DNA of 64,000 nt from Acidobacteriaceae bacterium (GTDB lineage: Bacteria; Acidobacteriota; Terriglobia; Terriglobales; Acidobacteriaceae): the NCBI GenBank assembly GCA_025462735.1, contig JAOAPC010000009.1, positions 62,001 to 126,000 of the forward strand, given 5' to 3'. How positions within the stretch are numbered: the first letter of the stretch is position 1; every line of letters starts with the position of its first letter. Made by a program: the position numbers and the translations under genes. Shown here piece after piece: positions 35,726-43,745 of this stretch. The notes below the pieces were generated by a model. The model was not told the origin of the DNA. It was given only the letters and a program-made list of their open reading frames with translations, and did not search any database.

Positions 35726-37690
35726 ATGGACGATTCATTCTCCTCCACCCCAACCCCATCAGCTCCACAACTGCGTTTCGGAAAAATTGACGATCTTGCC
35801 AGCCGGGTAGCTGCGGCCATCGATGGCTGCCGCAACCGGCTGTTTTCACAGCAGCACGAGGACGGCTACTGGTGCGGCGAACTTGAAGCTGATTCCACGC
35901 TGGAGTCCGATTACATTCTGCTGCACACCCTTCTCGGAACCGGCGATCCTGAGCGCTATCAGAAGTGCGCTAATTACATTCTTCGTCATCAGAACGAAGA
36001 TGGCGGTTGGCCGATCTTTAACGGCGGACCTTCGAACATCAGCGCCTCGGTCAAAGCTTATTTCAGCCTGAAGCTGGCGGGATATAAGCCTGATAATCCA
36101 GTGCTCGAGCGCGCGCGCCACAAGATCCACGAACTCGGCGGCGTGACCAAGGTCAATACTTTTACCAAGATTTATCTCTGTTTTCTGGGGCAGTATGACT
36201 ATGACGCGGTCCCGGCCATTCCGCCGGAGATCGTTCTTTTTCCTAACTGGTTCTGGTTCAACATCTACGAGATTTCATCGTGGTCGCGCGCGATTCTAGT
36301 GCCGCTCTCAATCGTTTACGCCAAGAAGCCGTTTAAGAAAATTCCTGATGAGATGCACATCAACGAGCTCTTCGTCGGGGGCCGCGATAAGTCACGCATG
36401 CGCCTCGAATGGAGCGAGAAGCTCGTCTCTTGGCGCAACTTCTTTTTGGTGCTCGATCGCCTGGTGCACTGGTTCGAAGCGGTGCACATTCGGCCGTTGC
36501 GTTCAATCGCTCTGAAAAAAGCTGAGACATGGATGCTCGAACGCTTCGAGATGTCTGATGGTCTGGGCGCGATTTATCCCGCAATGCTGAACGCCATTAT
36601 TGCCCTGCGCTGCCTCGGGTATTCGCTTGACGACCCGCAGATGATTCGCGCGCTCGATGAATTCGAAAAGCTTGGGATCGAAGAAGGAGACACTTTCCGC
36701 ATGCAGCCATGCAAGTCTCCGGTATGGGACACGGCTTATGCGCTATTTGCGCTTGGCGAAGCGGGCGTGCCGCCGGATGATCCGCGGATGGTGAAAGCTG
36801 CCGATTGGACTCTTCAGAAGCAGGTGCGCAATCCCGGAGATTGGGCAGTCAACAATAAGCAGGGTAAGCCGGCCGGCTGGTACTTCGAATTCAACAACGA
36901 GTTTTATCCCGACGTGGACGATTCAGCGATGGTTGCGATCGGCTTGTCGAAGGTCGAGCATCCCAACGGCCGCTATCAGCGCGAGGCGGTGCAGCGGGCG
37001 ATCGACTGGATCTTCTCCATGCAGTGCAAGAACGGCGGCTGGGCGTCGTTCGACAAAGACAACGACCGCATGGTCTTCCAGCACATTCCGTTCGCCGACC
37101 ACAACGCCATGCTCGATCCGCCGACCGTGGACATCACCGGACGCATTCTGGAAATGCTGGCCACGTACGGCTACGACAAGAACCATCGCGCGGTAAAGAA
37201 GGCACTGAAGTTTATCCGCGATGAGCAAGAACCGGACGGGTCGTGGTTTGGCCGCTGGGGCGTGAATTACGTGTATGGCACGGCGCTGGTGCTGCGCGGG
37301 CTCGAAGCCATGGCCATCGATCATCACGAACCGTACATTCAGCAGGCAGCGGAATGGATTCGGATGGTTCAGAATCCTGACGGCGGCTGGGGCGAGACCT
37401 GCGGCTCATACGATGATCCGAACACGAAAGGTATTGGCCCAAGCACTCCGTCGCAGACCGCGTGGGCAGTCATGGGCCTGCTGGCTGCCAACGACACTCG
37501 CAGCGACTCAGTGGCGCGCGGCATTGCGTACTTGCTCAAGACGCAGAAAAAAGACGGCTCATGGGATGAGCCCTGGTATACCGGCACCGGCTTCCCGCGC
37601 GTGTTCTATCTGATGTATCACCTCTATCGCGAATATTTCCCGCTGATCGCGCTGACCACGTACAAGAAAGTGATGATGGAGAAGGATTAG
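35726..37690 (+). CDS. shc: Squalene-hopene cyclase
   Basis: Membrane-associated triterpene cyclase (654 aa) converting squalene to hopene/hopanol. The catalytic DxDD motif is PDVDDSAM with Asp396, 398 and 399. Several QW repeats are clear (GGWPIFNGG, GGWASFD, DGSWFGRWG, GGWGET, DGSWDEPWYTG), and the C-terminal FPRVFYLMYHLYREYFPL block is typical. Also called hpnF in hopanoid clusters. It follows ispH with 32 bp between. The next hopanoid gene, hpnA, is about 1.8 kb away because of an inserted segment containing an OGG-like gene, a toxin-antitoxin pair and direct repeats. Confidence 0.98.
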   Translation: MDDSFSSTPTPSAPQLRFGKIDDLASRVAAAIDGCRNRLFSQQHEDGYWCGELEADSTLESDYILLHTLLGTGDPERYQKCANYILRHQNEDGGWPIFNGGPSNISASVKAYFSLKLAGYKPDNPVLERARHKIHELGGVTKVNTFTKIYLCFLGQYDYDAVPAIPPEIVLFPNWFWFNIYEISSWSRAILVPLSIVYAKKPFKKIPDEMHINELFVGGRDKSRMRLEWSEKLVSWRNFFLVLDRLVHWFEAVHIRPLRSIALKKAETWMLERFEMSDGLGAIYPAMLNAIIALRCLGYSLDDPQMIRALDEFEKLGIEEGDTFRMQPCKSPVWDTAYALFALGEAGVPPDDPRMVKAADWTLQKQVRNPGDWAVNNKQGKPAGWYFEFNNEFYPDVDDSAMVAIGLSKVEHPNGRYQREAVQRAIDWIFSMQCKNGGWASFDKDNDRMVFQHIPFADHNAMLDPPTVDITGRILEMLATYGYDKNHRAVKKALKFIRDEQEPDGSWFGRWGVNYVYGTALVLRGLEAMAIDHHEPYIQQAAEWIRMVQNPDGGWGETCGSYDDPNTKGIGPSTPSQTAWAVMGLLAANDTRSDSVARGIAYLLKTQKKDGSWDEPWYTGTGFPRVFYLMYHLYREYFPLIALTTYKKVMMEKD

Positions 37691-37712
37691 CTTTAGTACT
37701 GAGCATGGAGTC

Positions 37713-38393
37713 TCATGCGCAGAACCGATTCCAGTCTGGCTGGAACTGCAGCGAAATAGTTCTTTCTATTTCCGATGAGCTCCACCTCTTGTTCTTAGCC
37801 CACGTTAGTATGGCGGTCATGTACCTGCTGTACGCCTCGAAGCTATCACCGTCCCAGCTCTCAGGTCTTTCGTGGTACGGGATGGAATCTCTGAAAGCGG
37901 GCCAGACGCGCTGGCGAATAACTGCGCCGTCGATTGGTACGGCTGGAGCATCCTCAACGCCCAACGACCGGCAGATAAAATGTAAGGTTTTCGAGATCAG
38001 CACAGACGACCACCACAGCTGTGTGCGCAAGAGTTTCCACGAGTCCTCGACCGACTCCGTTTTAACAACGGACTCAGCGCAGCAGCGGAGTGCGCCCTCT
38101 ATACTTTCCAGTTTGCGGTCTCCCCATATCGCGTCAGGTTGACGCCACATCGTCCCCCAGGAAACGACCATCGCGAGTCCCTGCGTGTACCGATGGTTCC
38201 TGAATTGCCGCATGATCTGGTCGGGATCAGATCGCAATTCGCCGTTCCAGGTGGCGGGCTGAATCACTCGATGATTCCAGCTCCGCGTGTTGAAGTTGCG
38301 CCCATTGAAAGGACCGATGGGCGACGTACGCTTGATTGGAATGGGATACTTGGTAGCTGCTCGGAGAGTCCGATCGTCGAGGTTCCAATGCAT
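37713..38393 (-). CDS. Possible 8-oxoguanine glycosylase OGG-fold protein
   Basis: Protein of 226 aa on the strand opposite to the hopanoid genes. The central part (LLRTQLWWSSVLISKTLHFICRSLG, then PIDGAVIRQRVWPAF) recalls OGG-fold/HhH-GPD-like proteins found beside defence or accessory genes: a helix-rich fold with a K-LHF and an Asp in PIDG. I do not see a canonical catalytic Lys/Asp arrangement, so DNA repair activity is unproven. ATG 38393 has AGGGA upstream; a longer frame reads into repeat copy A. Accessory-type location between shc and the toxin-antitoxin pair. Family placement is tentative. Confidence 0.55.
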   Translation of the reverse strand: MHWNLDDRTLRAATKYPIPIKRTSPIGPFNGRNFNTRSWNHRVIQPATWNGELRSDPDQIMRQFRNHRYTQGLAMVVSWGTMWRQPDAIWGDRKLESIEGALRCCAESVVKTESVEDSWKLLRTQLWWSSVLISKTLHFICRSLGVEDAPAVPIDGAVIRQRVWPAFRDSIPYHERPESWDGDSFEAYSRYMTAILTWAKNKRWSSSEIERTISLQFQPDWNRFCA

Positions 38394-38454
38394 AATCCCT
38401 CCCTGAGCCGGAACGGATGGAAGTATATACCTCCCACTTGACTGCGTCCTGGGT

Positions 38455-38619
38455 GCAGGTTGCCCCACTCTTTCGCCCGGTTTGGCGAAGGGTGGGAAAT
38501 CACCACTCCTTTTAGCAAAGATAGACCCGGGAAGGGCACGAGTTTCACTCGTGCCGATAACTGAGGGTTAGACGAGATCGGCACGGCTGTAAGCCGTGCC
38601 CTTCCCGGCACCGCACTCG
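38455..38619. repeat. 165-bp direct repeat, copy A
   Basis: Pairs with 39240-39402 in the same orientation. Both begin GCAGxTTGCCCC, share CTTTCGCCCGG-TTTGGCGAAGGGTGGG in short blocks, and contain two internal hairpins: GGCACGAG-TTTCA-CTCGTGCC and GGCACGGCT-GTA-AGCCGTGCC. Differences are scattered substitutions and small gaps. Together the copies bracket a toxin-antitoxin module. Confidence 0.88.
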
Positions 38620-38680
38620 TACGCACCGCGCATGATCAAGAGGAATGGATACTCTTGCCGAGGAGCGTAGAATTATCGCT

Positions 38681-38914
38681 ATGAGCCCCGAGGTGTCCGA
38701 TCTTCTAAAGCGTGCGCTCTCGCTGCCGGTTGATGAACGGGCGGCATTGGCCAACACTCTCCTCGACAGTCTTGAGCAGATGGATGAATCTGTACAAGAG
38801 GCTTGGGACAAGGAAGTAGCACGTCGGGTCAAGGATTTGGAGGCCGGTAGAGCTGTGACTGTCCCTTGGGAGGAATTGCGCCGTAAGCTATTAACGATGG
38901 CAGATGAGCGCTAA
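38681..38914 (+). CDS. Addiction-module component (antitoxin)
   Basis: Antitoxin of 77 aa that matches the small addiction-module-component family: MSPEVSDLLKRALSLPVDERAALANTLLDSL is the family signature, and the C-terminal part holds the toxin-contact helix (WEELRRKL). These proteins pair with ParE/RelE toxins. I chose ATG 38681 because family members begin MSxEV; the frame opens at 38645. It overlaps the toxin gene by 11 bp, and both lie between two direct repeats. Confidence 0.85.
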   Translation: MSPEVSDLLKRALSLPVDERAALANTLLDSLEQMDESVQEAWDKEVARRVKDLEAGRAVTVPWEELRRKLLTMADER

Positions 38915-39203
38915 TCGCGTTGAGTACCACGAGGGAGCAGCTGCAGACGTTACGAACGCGGTCAGTTGGTATGGGAGGCGGAATCCTAGAATCGCTCTTG
39001 ATTTTATCGAAGAGCTCAATCGGGCCACAGACATAATCAGTAGAGCGCCAGAGCGTTGGCCGACAGGAAACAATAACACTCGTCGATTTCTGCTTTGGCG
39101 ATTTCCTTTCACCATCATCTATTCACAAAAAGAATCGGTAGTTACCATCTGGGCTGTTGCCCATGGAAGCCGACGACCTGAGTACTGGGCGAATCGTCTT
39201 TAA
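38904..39203 (+). CDS. RelE/ParE-family toxin
   Basis: Toxin of 99 aa with the ParE/RelE fold: VEYHEGAAADVTNAVSWYGRRNPRIALDFIEELNRATDII, then RAPERWP, TRRFLLWRFPFTIIYSQK and the C-terminal VAHGSRRPEYW with conserved Arg residues. ParE members inhibit gyrase and RelE members cut mRNA; the sequence alone does not separate the two. Cotranscribed with the upstream antitoxin. Its stop is 36 bp before repeat copy B. Confidence 0.9.
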   Translation: MSANRVEYHEGAAADVTNAVSWYGRRNPRIALDFIEELNRATDIISRAPERWPTGNNNTRRFLLWRFPFTIIYSQKESVVTIWAVAHGSRRPEYWANRL

Positions 39204-39239
39204 CTAACAGGCCGCGACAACCCCTGGACCCAAATGCTG

Positions 39240-39402
39240 GCAGATTGCCCCATCCTTTCGCCCGGTTTTGGCGAAGGGTGGGACTCACCACTCCAGCAGA
39301 GGTTAACACCCGGGAAGGGCACGAGTTTCACTCGTGCCGAATACTCCAAACGAGACGAGATCGGCACGGCTGTAAGCCGTGCCCTTCTCGGCACCGTACT
39401 CG
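39240..39402. repeat. 165-bp direct repeat, copy B (163 bp)
   Basis: Second copy of the element at 38455-38619, same orientation. It retains both hairpins (GGCACGAG/CTCGTGCC and GGCACGGCT/AGCCGTGCC). It lies directly before hpnA; the longer open frame of hpnA (from 39245) is only read-through of this repeat. Confidence 0.88.
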
Positions 39403-39454
39403 ACTCACAGCCGTGCCTGACGCTGATGATTCCGTGTACTCTAAACACAAAACT

Positions 39455-40441
39455 ATGCTCGCTTTCCTCACCGGTGCCACCGGATTCGTCGGCAGCCATG
39501 TTGCTCGTGCGCTGGCCGAGCAAGGCGCCGATCTGCGTCTGCTGGTGCGCGCTAATAGCAACCCAAAAAATATCGATGATGTGAAAGGCGACGTAGTCAC
39601 CGGAGACCTGCGCGATCCCGCGTCGCTAGAGAAGGGAATTGCCGGATGCGAAGTCGTATTTCACATCGCCGCCGACTATCGGCTGTGGGTGCGCGATCCC
39701 GAGGAGATGTATCGCGCCAACGTCGAAGGCACCCGCGCAATTCTCGAAGCCGCACGCAAGAACCGAGTTCGGCGGGTGGTTTATACCTCCAGCGTAGCGA
39801 CCATGGGATTCACCTCCAACGGCCAGCCTGCGGACGAAAATTCTCCGGTTTCCCTGGACAAGATGATCGGGCCGTACAAGCGCTCGAAGTTTATGGCTGA
39901 ACAAATTGCCATTGAGGCTGCCCGCTCCGGACAGGATGTAGTGATCGTCAATCCGAGTACTCCGGTCGGCGAACGCGACATCAAGCCCACTCCGACAGGA
40001 CGGATCGTGGTTGATTTCTTAAAGAAGAAATTTCCCGCGTATGTGGATACTGGCCTCAACTTGGTCGACGCTCGTGAGTGTGCACTGGGCCATATTGCTG
40101 CGCTCGAAAAGGGAAGAAGCGGTGAGCGCTACATTCTTGGCGGCGAGAATCTCACGCTGAAACAAATTCTCGACAAGCTGGCGGCCATCACAGGGCTGCC
40201 ATCGCCTAAGATACGCGTGCCGTACGTTTTGGCGCTGGCGACCGGAGTTGTAGACGAGATCGTTACGGGCCGAATTCGCGGCCGCGAACCGCGCGCGACG
40301 ATTGATGCAGTCCGCATGGGACGAAAGAAGATGTTCGTTTCTTCAGCGAAAGCTGAGCGCGAATTAGGATGGAAGCGAGTTCCGGTTGATGATGCGCTAC
40401 GCCGTGCTGCGGATTGGTTTCGCGAAAATGGCTACGCGTGA
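39455..40441 (+). CDS. hpnA: Hopanoid-associated sugar epimerase/SDR
   Basis: Extended short-chain dehydrogenase (328 aa) of the HpnA type, related to dihydroflavonol-4-reductases. Rossmann motif TGATGFVGSHVARAL, active-site YTSSVATMG and YKRSK (Tyr and Lys), and the VNPSTPVGERDIKPTPTGRIVVDFL substrate block that is characteristic of HpnA. The start ATG 39455 begins exactly at the Rossmann fold; upstream sequence belongs to repeat copy B. HpnA has no firmly established reaction but is a constant member of hopanoid clusters. Confidence 0.9.
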   Translation: MLAFLTGATGFVGSHVARALAEQGADLRLLVRANSNPKNIDDVKGDVVTGDLRDPASLEKGIAGCEVVFHIAADYRLWVRDPEEMYRANVEGTRAILEAARKNRVRRVVYTSSVATMGFTSNGQPADENSPVSLDKMIGPYKRSKFMAEQIAIEAARSGQDVVIVNPSTPVGERDIKPTPTGRIVVDFLKKKFPAYVDTGLNLVDARECALGHIAALEKGRSGERYILGGENLTLKQILDKLAAITGLPSPKIRVPYVLALATGVVDEIVTGRIRGREPRATIDAVRMGRKKMFVSSAKAERELGWKRVPVDDALRRAADWFRENGYA

Positions 40442-40477
40442 ATTTAATTGATAGATGCAGGTGAGTTGTTTTGAAAG

Positions 40478-40498
40478 GGCACGGCTTCCAGCCGTGCC
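40478..40498. repeat. Hairpin copy related to repeat A/B
   Basis: GGCACGGCT (40478-40486), loop TCC, AGCCGTGCC (40490-40498). This is the same nine-bp stem found in both 165-bp repeats, here alone after the hpnA stop. It lies in the 337-bp gap 40442-40778, which also contains the MITE-like element and no gene. Confidence 0.65.
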
Positions 40499-40537
40499 AC
40501 AAACCCCTACCTTTGTCATTCCCGACCACCTTTATTT

Positions 40538-40681
40538 GTCATTCCGAGCGGAGTGCGATCATCCGCTTGCCGATGATCGCACGCAGTCGAGGAACCTGCT
40601 TTTTATCGCTGTCTCCGAAATATCTGTCTCGACTCTGCAGGATTGTCCGCGTGCGGACAATCCTGCTACGCTCGAAATGAC
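40538..40681. repeat. 144-bp MITE-like palindromic element
   Basis: Ends are inverted: GTCATTCCGAGCG (40538-40550) against CGCTCGAAATGAC (40669-40681), 12 of 13 matching. Inside are two strong palindromes: TGCGATCATC/GATGATCGCA (40554-40581, eight-base loop) and a 14-bp stem GCAGGATTGTCCGC/GCGGACAATCCTGC (40637-40666, two-base loop). No coding capacity. The terminal sequence belongs to a dispersed class I associate with Acidobacteriota genomes, but copy number was not checked. Confidence 0.7.
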
Positions 40682-40778
40682 GCATTCAACTATTTCAATC
40701 CAAGAGATCGTGGTGAACGGGCGAGGACCCCCGTCGCTCCAAATCCTGTGAGGTTGCATGGCTCCAATAATTTGCTGA

Positions 40779-41516
40779 ATGCCTAAAATCGCCATCATCG
40801 CCGCACTCGAACGCGAAGTTCGCCCGCTAGTGAAAAACTGGCCCGCGGTAACTGTACAGCATGAAGGCCACGCCTTCACCTTCTACGAAAGCGACTACGC
40901 GGTTGCAGTCTGTGACGGAATTGGCGCGGAAGCGGCCCGCCGCGCCGCGGAAGCAATCATTGTCAGGTACTCTCCTGAGTTACTGATCTCCGCCGGAGTC
41001 GCAGGGGCTCTTGTTCCAGAGCTCTGCGTAGGTGAGACAATTTTTCCTTCTACGGTCATTGATACGCAGGACGGCAGCCGGCACCAGACTGCGATTCGGA
41101 ATGCTGCCCTGGGCGGATCAAGCCTTGCACGCACGGTTCTAGCCAGCTACCCGGAAATCGCGAGCGTGGCCCAAAAGCAGCAACTGGCAAAGTCTTACGG
41201 AGCGCACGCTGTGGACATGGAAGCTGCCGCCGTGGCCCGGGCAGCGCAGGCGCACCACCTGGGGTTTCTTGCAATCAAGGCCATCTCCGATGAAAGCGAC
41301 TTCGAGTTGCCGGAAATGTCGCGTTTCATCCGCGACGGCAAATTCCAGACTAAGCCCTTCATTCTTCATGTCGCCATACGTCCATGGCTTTGGCTGAAAA
41401 TGATTCGCCTTGCTCGAAATACCCAACTTGCATCTCACAGTTTATGTGCCTGGCTGCGCGAAAGCGCTCTGACTAATACAATAGTTCCAGGCACAATTTC
41501 GCGGTATCAATCCTGA
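40779..41516 (+). CDS. hpnG: Hopanoid-associated nucleoside phosphorylase
   Basis: Purine-nucleoside phosphorylase-fold protein (245 aa). In studied bacteria HpnG removes adenine from adenosylhopane to give phosphoribosyl/ribosylhopane. Seen: N-terminal AIIAALEREVRPLVKNW, LISAGVAGAL, and the nucleoside-binding VDMEAAAVARAAQ followed by LAIKAISDE. The C-terminal extension is hydrophobic. Placement among shc, hpnA and hpnC-E makes this HpnG rather than a general MTA/SAH nucleosidase. The next gene starts one base after its stop, so it is probably translationally coupled to the dehydrogenases. The upstream hopane adenosylator HpnH is not in the window. Confidence 0.9.
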   Translation: MPKIAIIAALEREVRPLVKNWPAVTVQHEGHAFTFYESDYAVAVCDGIGAEAARRAAEAIIVRYSPELLISAGVAGALVPELCVGETIFPSTVIDTQDGSRHQTAIRNAALGGSSLARTVLASYPEIASVAQKQQLAKSYGAHAVDMEAAAVARAAQAHHLGFLAIKAISDESDFELPEMSRFIRDGKFQTKPFILHVAIRPWLWLKMIRLARNTQLASHSLCAWLRESALTNTIVPGTISRYQS

Positions 41517-41517
41517 G

Positions 41518-42633
41518 ATGGCCATTGCACAGCAGCTGACCTCGAAGCAAATTCCAGACAAAATTCCGGCTACGATGAACGCAGCCGTATACCGGGGCAA
41601 GAATGACGTTCGGCTCGAAACCGTACCCGTTCCCCAGATCGGTGCCGGCGAAATTCTGGTTAAAGTTCATACTTGCGGAATCTGCGGAACCGACCTCAAG
41701 AAGATCGCAACCGGATCACACTCCGCCCCGCGAATCTTTGGGCACGAAACCGCCGGGACGGTTGCGGCAATCGGCGTGGGAGTCACGCAGTTTGCAGCCG
41801 ACGACCGCGTGATGGTTTTCCATCACATCCCCTGCGGGCGCTGCTATTACTGCCAGCACAAGACCTTCGCCCAATGCGAGAACTACAAGAAGGTTGGCTG
41901 CACGGCCGGGTTCGAGCCCTCGGGCGGCGGATTCGCCGAGTATGTCCGTGTAATGGACTGGATCGTCGAGCATGGAACCGTTCGCATTCCTGATGGGGTT
42001 TCCTTCGAACAGGCTGCCTTTGTGGAGCCGGTAAACACCTGCATGAAGGGGATTGAGCGGCTGGCGCTCGAACCGGAGGAAACCGTTCTGGTGATCGGTC
42101 AGGGCCCTATCGGTATCATATTGAGCGTATTAGCCAAACGTGCCGGGACTAGGGTAATTACTTCCGATTTGCACGAGCAAAGGCTTACAATATCAAAAGG
42201 ATTCGGACTCGAAAACGCAGTTAATAGCTCATCAGCTGATGTGGTACGTGAGGCGCGTAGCCAGAGTGAAGGCCGCGGCGTCGACGCCGCCATTTTGGCC
42301 GTCGGAAGCAATAGCTTGATCCGTTCTGCCATGGATGCAGTTCGTCCCGGCGGACGGGTTTTACTATTTGCCCAGACGCAGCACGGCGAGGCCGAATTCG
42401 ACCCGGCGGCAGTATGTGTCGATGAGAAGACGCTGATCGGTTCATACAGCGCTTCGGTCGACTTGCAGGAAGATTCAGTCCGGTTCGTGATGGGACAGGA
42501 AATGGCGCTGGAGAAGCTGATCAGCCATCGCTTCCCGCTTTCGCAGGCGGTTGAGGCTCTGGAGCTGGCGGCACATCCGCAGCCGGACTCGATGAAGATT
42601 GTGATTCAGCCGGGAGTTGAAAGGCAGAAGTGA
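41518..42633 (+). CDS. Zinc-dependent alcohol dehydrogenase (MDR), hopanoid-cluster member 1
   Basis: Medium-chain dehydrogenase (371 aa) of the sorbitol/threonine-dehydrogenase group. Catalytic zinc ligands are the Cys of CGICGTD and the His/Glu of GHETAG. Four structural-zinc Cys lie in CGRCYYCQHKTFAQC. The Rossmann motif is VIGQGPIGI. The first 19 residues are an unusual extension before the normal start (MNAAVYRG). It begins one base after the hpnG stop and ends with a GTGA overlap with a second dehydrogenase, giving strong evidence of cotranslation with hopanoid side-chain genes. Substrate is unknown; a ribosylhopane-to-bacteriohopanetetrol reduction is a reasonable hypothesis. Confidence 0.9.
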   Translation: MAIAQQLTSKQIPDKIPATMNAAVYRGKNDVRLETVPVPQIGAGEILVKVHTCGICGTDLKKIATGSHSAPRIFGHETAGTVAAIGVGVTQFAADDRVMVFHHIPCGRCYYCQHKTFAQCENYKKVGCTAGFEPSGGGFAEYVRVMDWIVEHGTVRIPDGVSFEQAAFVEPVNTCMKGIERLALEPEETVLVIGQGPIGIILSVLAKRAGTRVITSDLHEQRLTISKGFGLENAVNSSSADVVREARSQSEGRGVDAAILAVGSNSLIRSAMDAVRPGGRVLLFAQTQHGEAEFDPAAVCVDEKTLIGSYSASVDLQEDSVRFVMGQEMALEKLISHRFPLSQAVEALELAAHPQPDSMKIVIQPGVERQK

Positions 42634-43679
42634 ACGGAAAAATGACAGCAGCCGTCCTCTATGGCAAAGAGGACGTGAAAATTGAGAAGGTACCCATTCC
42701 TCGCGTAGGACAGGGCGAAGTCCTGGTAAAAGTGCAGGTGGCCCTCACCTGCGGTACCGACCTCAAGGTGTACCAGCGCGGATATCACGCCCGCATGATC
42801 GTTCCCCCTGCTTTATTTGGCCACGAACTTGCCGGAGTAATCGAGGAAATAGGGCCAGGGGTGCGGGGCTTCAGAAAAGGCATGCGCGTGGTTGCGCTGA
42901 ACTCAGCTCCTTGCCAGACGTGCTTCTACTGCTCTCGGCATCAGGAAAATCTTTGCGAAGACCTGCTGTTCAATAATGGCGCCTACGCGGAATACATTCG
43001 CGTACCGCGTCGCATTGTTGATCTCAACATGCTGGCCATCCCGCCTCACGTGAGTTTCGAGGAAGCGGCAATGGTCGAGCCGCTGGCGTGCGTCCTGCGT
43101 GGACTCCACGAGACTCAGGTTGAAATCGGGGACACCGTCGCCGTGATCGGAGCAGGGCCTATCGGATTGATGTTTGTGCATGTGGCGCAAGCGATGGGAT
43201 GCAACGTCATTGCGGTGGTAAAGCGCGAGGCGCAAGTCGAAGCTGCCCGCAAGATGGGCGCGCATGACGTGGTCCATATGGGCTCGGTCAATGATCCAGT
43301 TGATGCAGTCCGGGCTCTCTCGCCGGCAGGTCGCGGCGCCGATGTTGTGATCGAAGCGGTTGGACGCCCCGAAGGTTGGATCTGGGCGACTGAAATGGTG
43401 CGCAAGGGAGGAACGGTCAACTTCTTCGGCGGATGCGCTAAGGGAACCAAGGTCGAGTTGGACACCAACCGCCTGCACTACTCGGAAGTGACTCTGAAAG
43501 CGACCTTCCATCACACGCCTGATGCCGTGCGCAAGGCCTTCGCGCTGATCGCAGAAAAGAAGATTCGTCCAACTGACTACATCACCGGCGAAGCGCCACT
43601 CTCGCGTCTGCAAGAGGTCTTGCAGCACATGATGAACCGTAACGGGGACATCAAGACGGCGATCATTCCCGGCCAGTGA
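42630..43679 (+). CDS. Zinc-dependent alcohol dehydrogenase (MDR), hopanoid-cluster member 2
   Basis: Second medium-chain dehydrogenase (349 aa), clearly homologous to its neighbour but distinct. Catalytic Cys in LTCGTD, FGHELAG, structural-zinc Cys in CQTCFYCSRHQENLC, Rossmann VIGAGPIGLM. GTG 42630 overlaps the upstream stop by four bases; ATG 42642 is an alternative. The pair could be a heteromer or act on successive oxidation states. The gap to hpnC is 66 bp without a terminator, so the operon may continue. Confidence 0.9.
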   Translation: MNGKMTAAVLYGKEDVKIEKVPIPRVGQGEVLVKVQVALTCGTDLKVYQRGYHARMIVPPALFGHELAGVIEEIGPGVRGFRKGMRVVALNSAPCQTCFYCSRHQENLCEDLLFNNGAYAEYIRVPRRIVDLNMLAIPPHVSFEEAAMVEPLACVLRGLHETQVEIGDTVAVIGAGPIGLMFVHVAQAMGCNVIAVVKREAQVEAARKMGAHDVVHMGSVNDPVDAVRALSPAGRGADVVIEAVGRPEGWIWATEMVRKGGTVNFFGGCAKGTKVELDTNRLHYSEVTLKATFHHTPDAVRKAFALIAEKKIRPTDYITGEAPLSRLQEVLQHMMNRNGDIKTAIIPGQ

Positions 43680-43745
43680 GATAGCTCTTAGCCAGGCTAG
43701 TCCGGATTCAACCTAAGAGCTAACAGCTACGAGATGAATTTCTGA

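Noticed and set aside
39245-39454. 70-codon upstream extension of HpnA
   Set aside because: It reads through direct-repeat copy B, including its hairpins; the Rossmann fold begins at ATG 39455.
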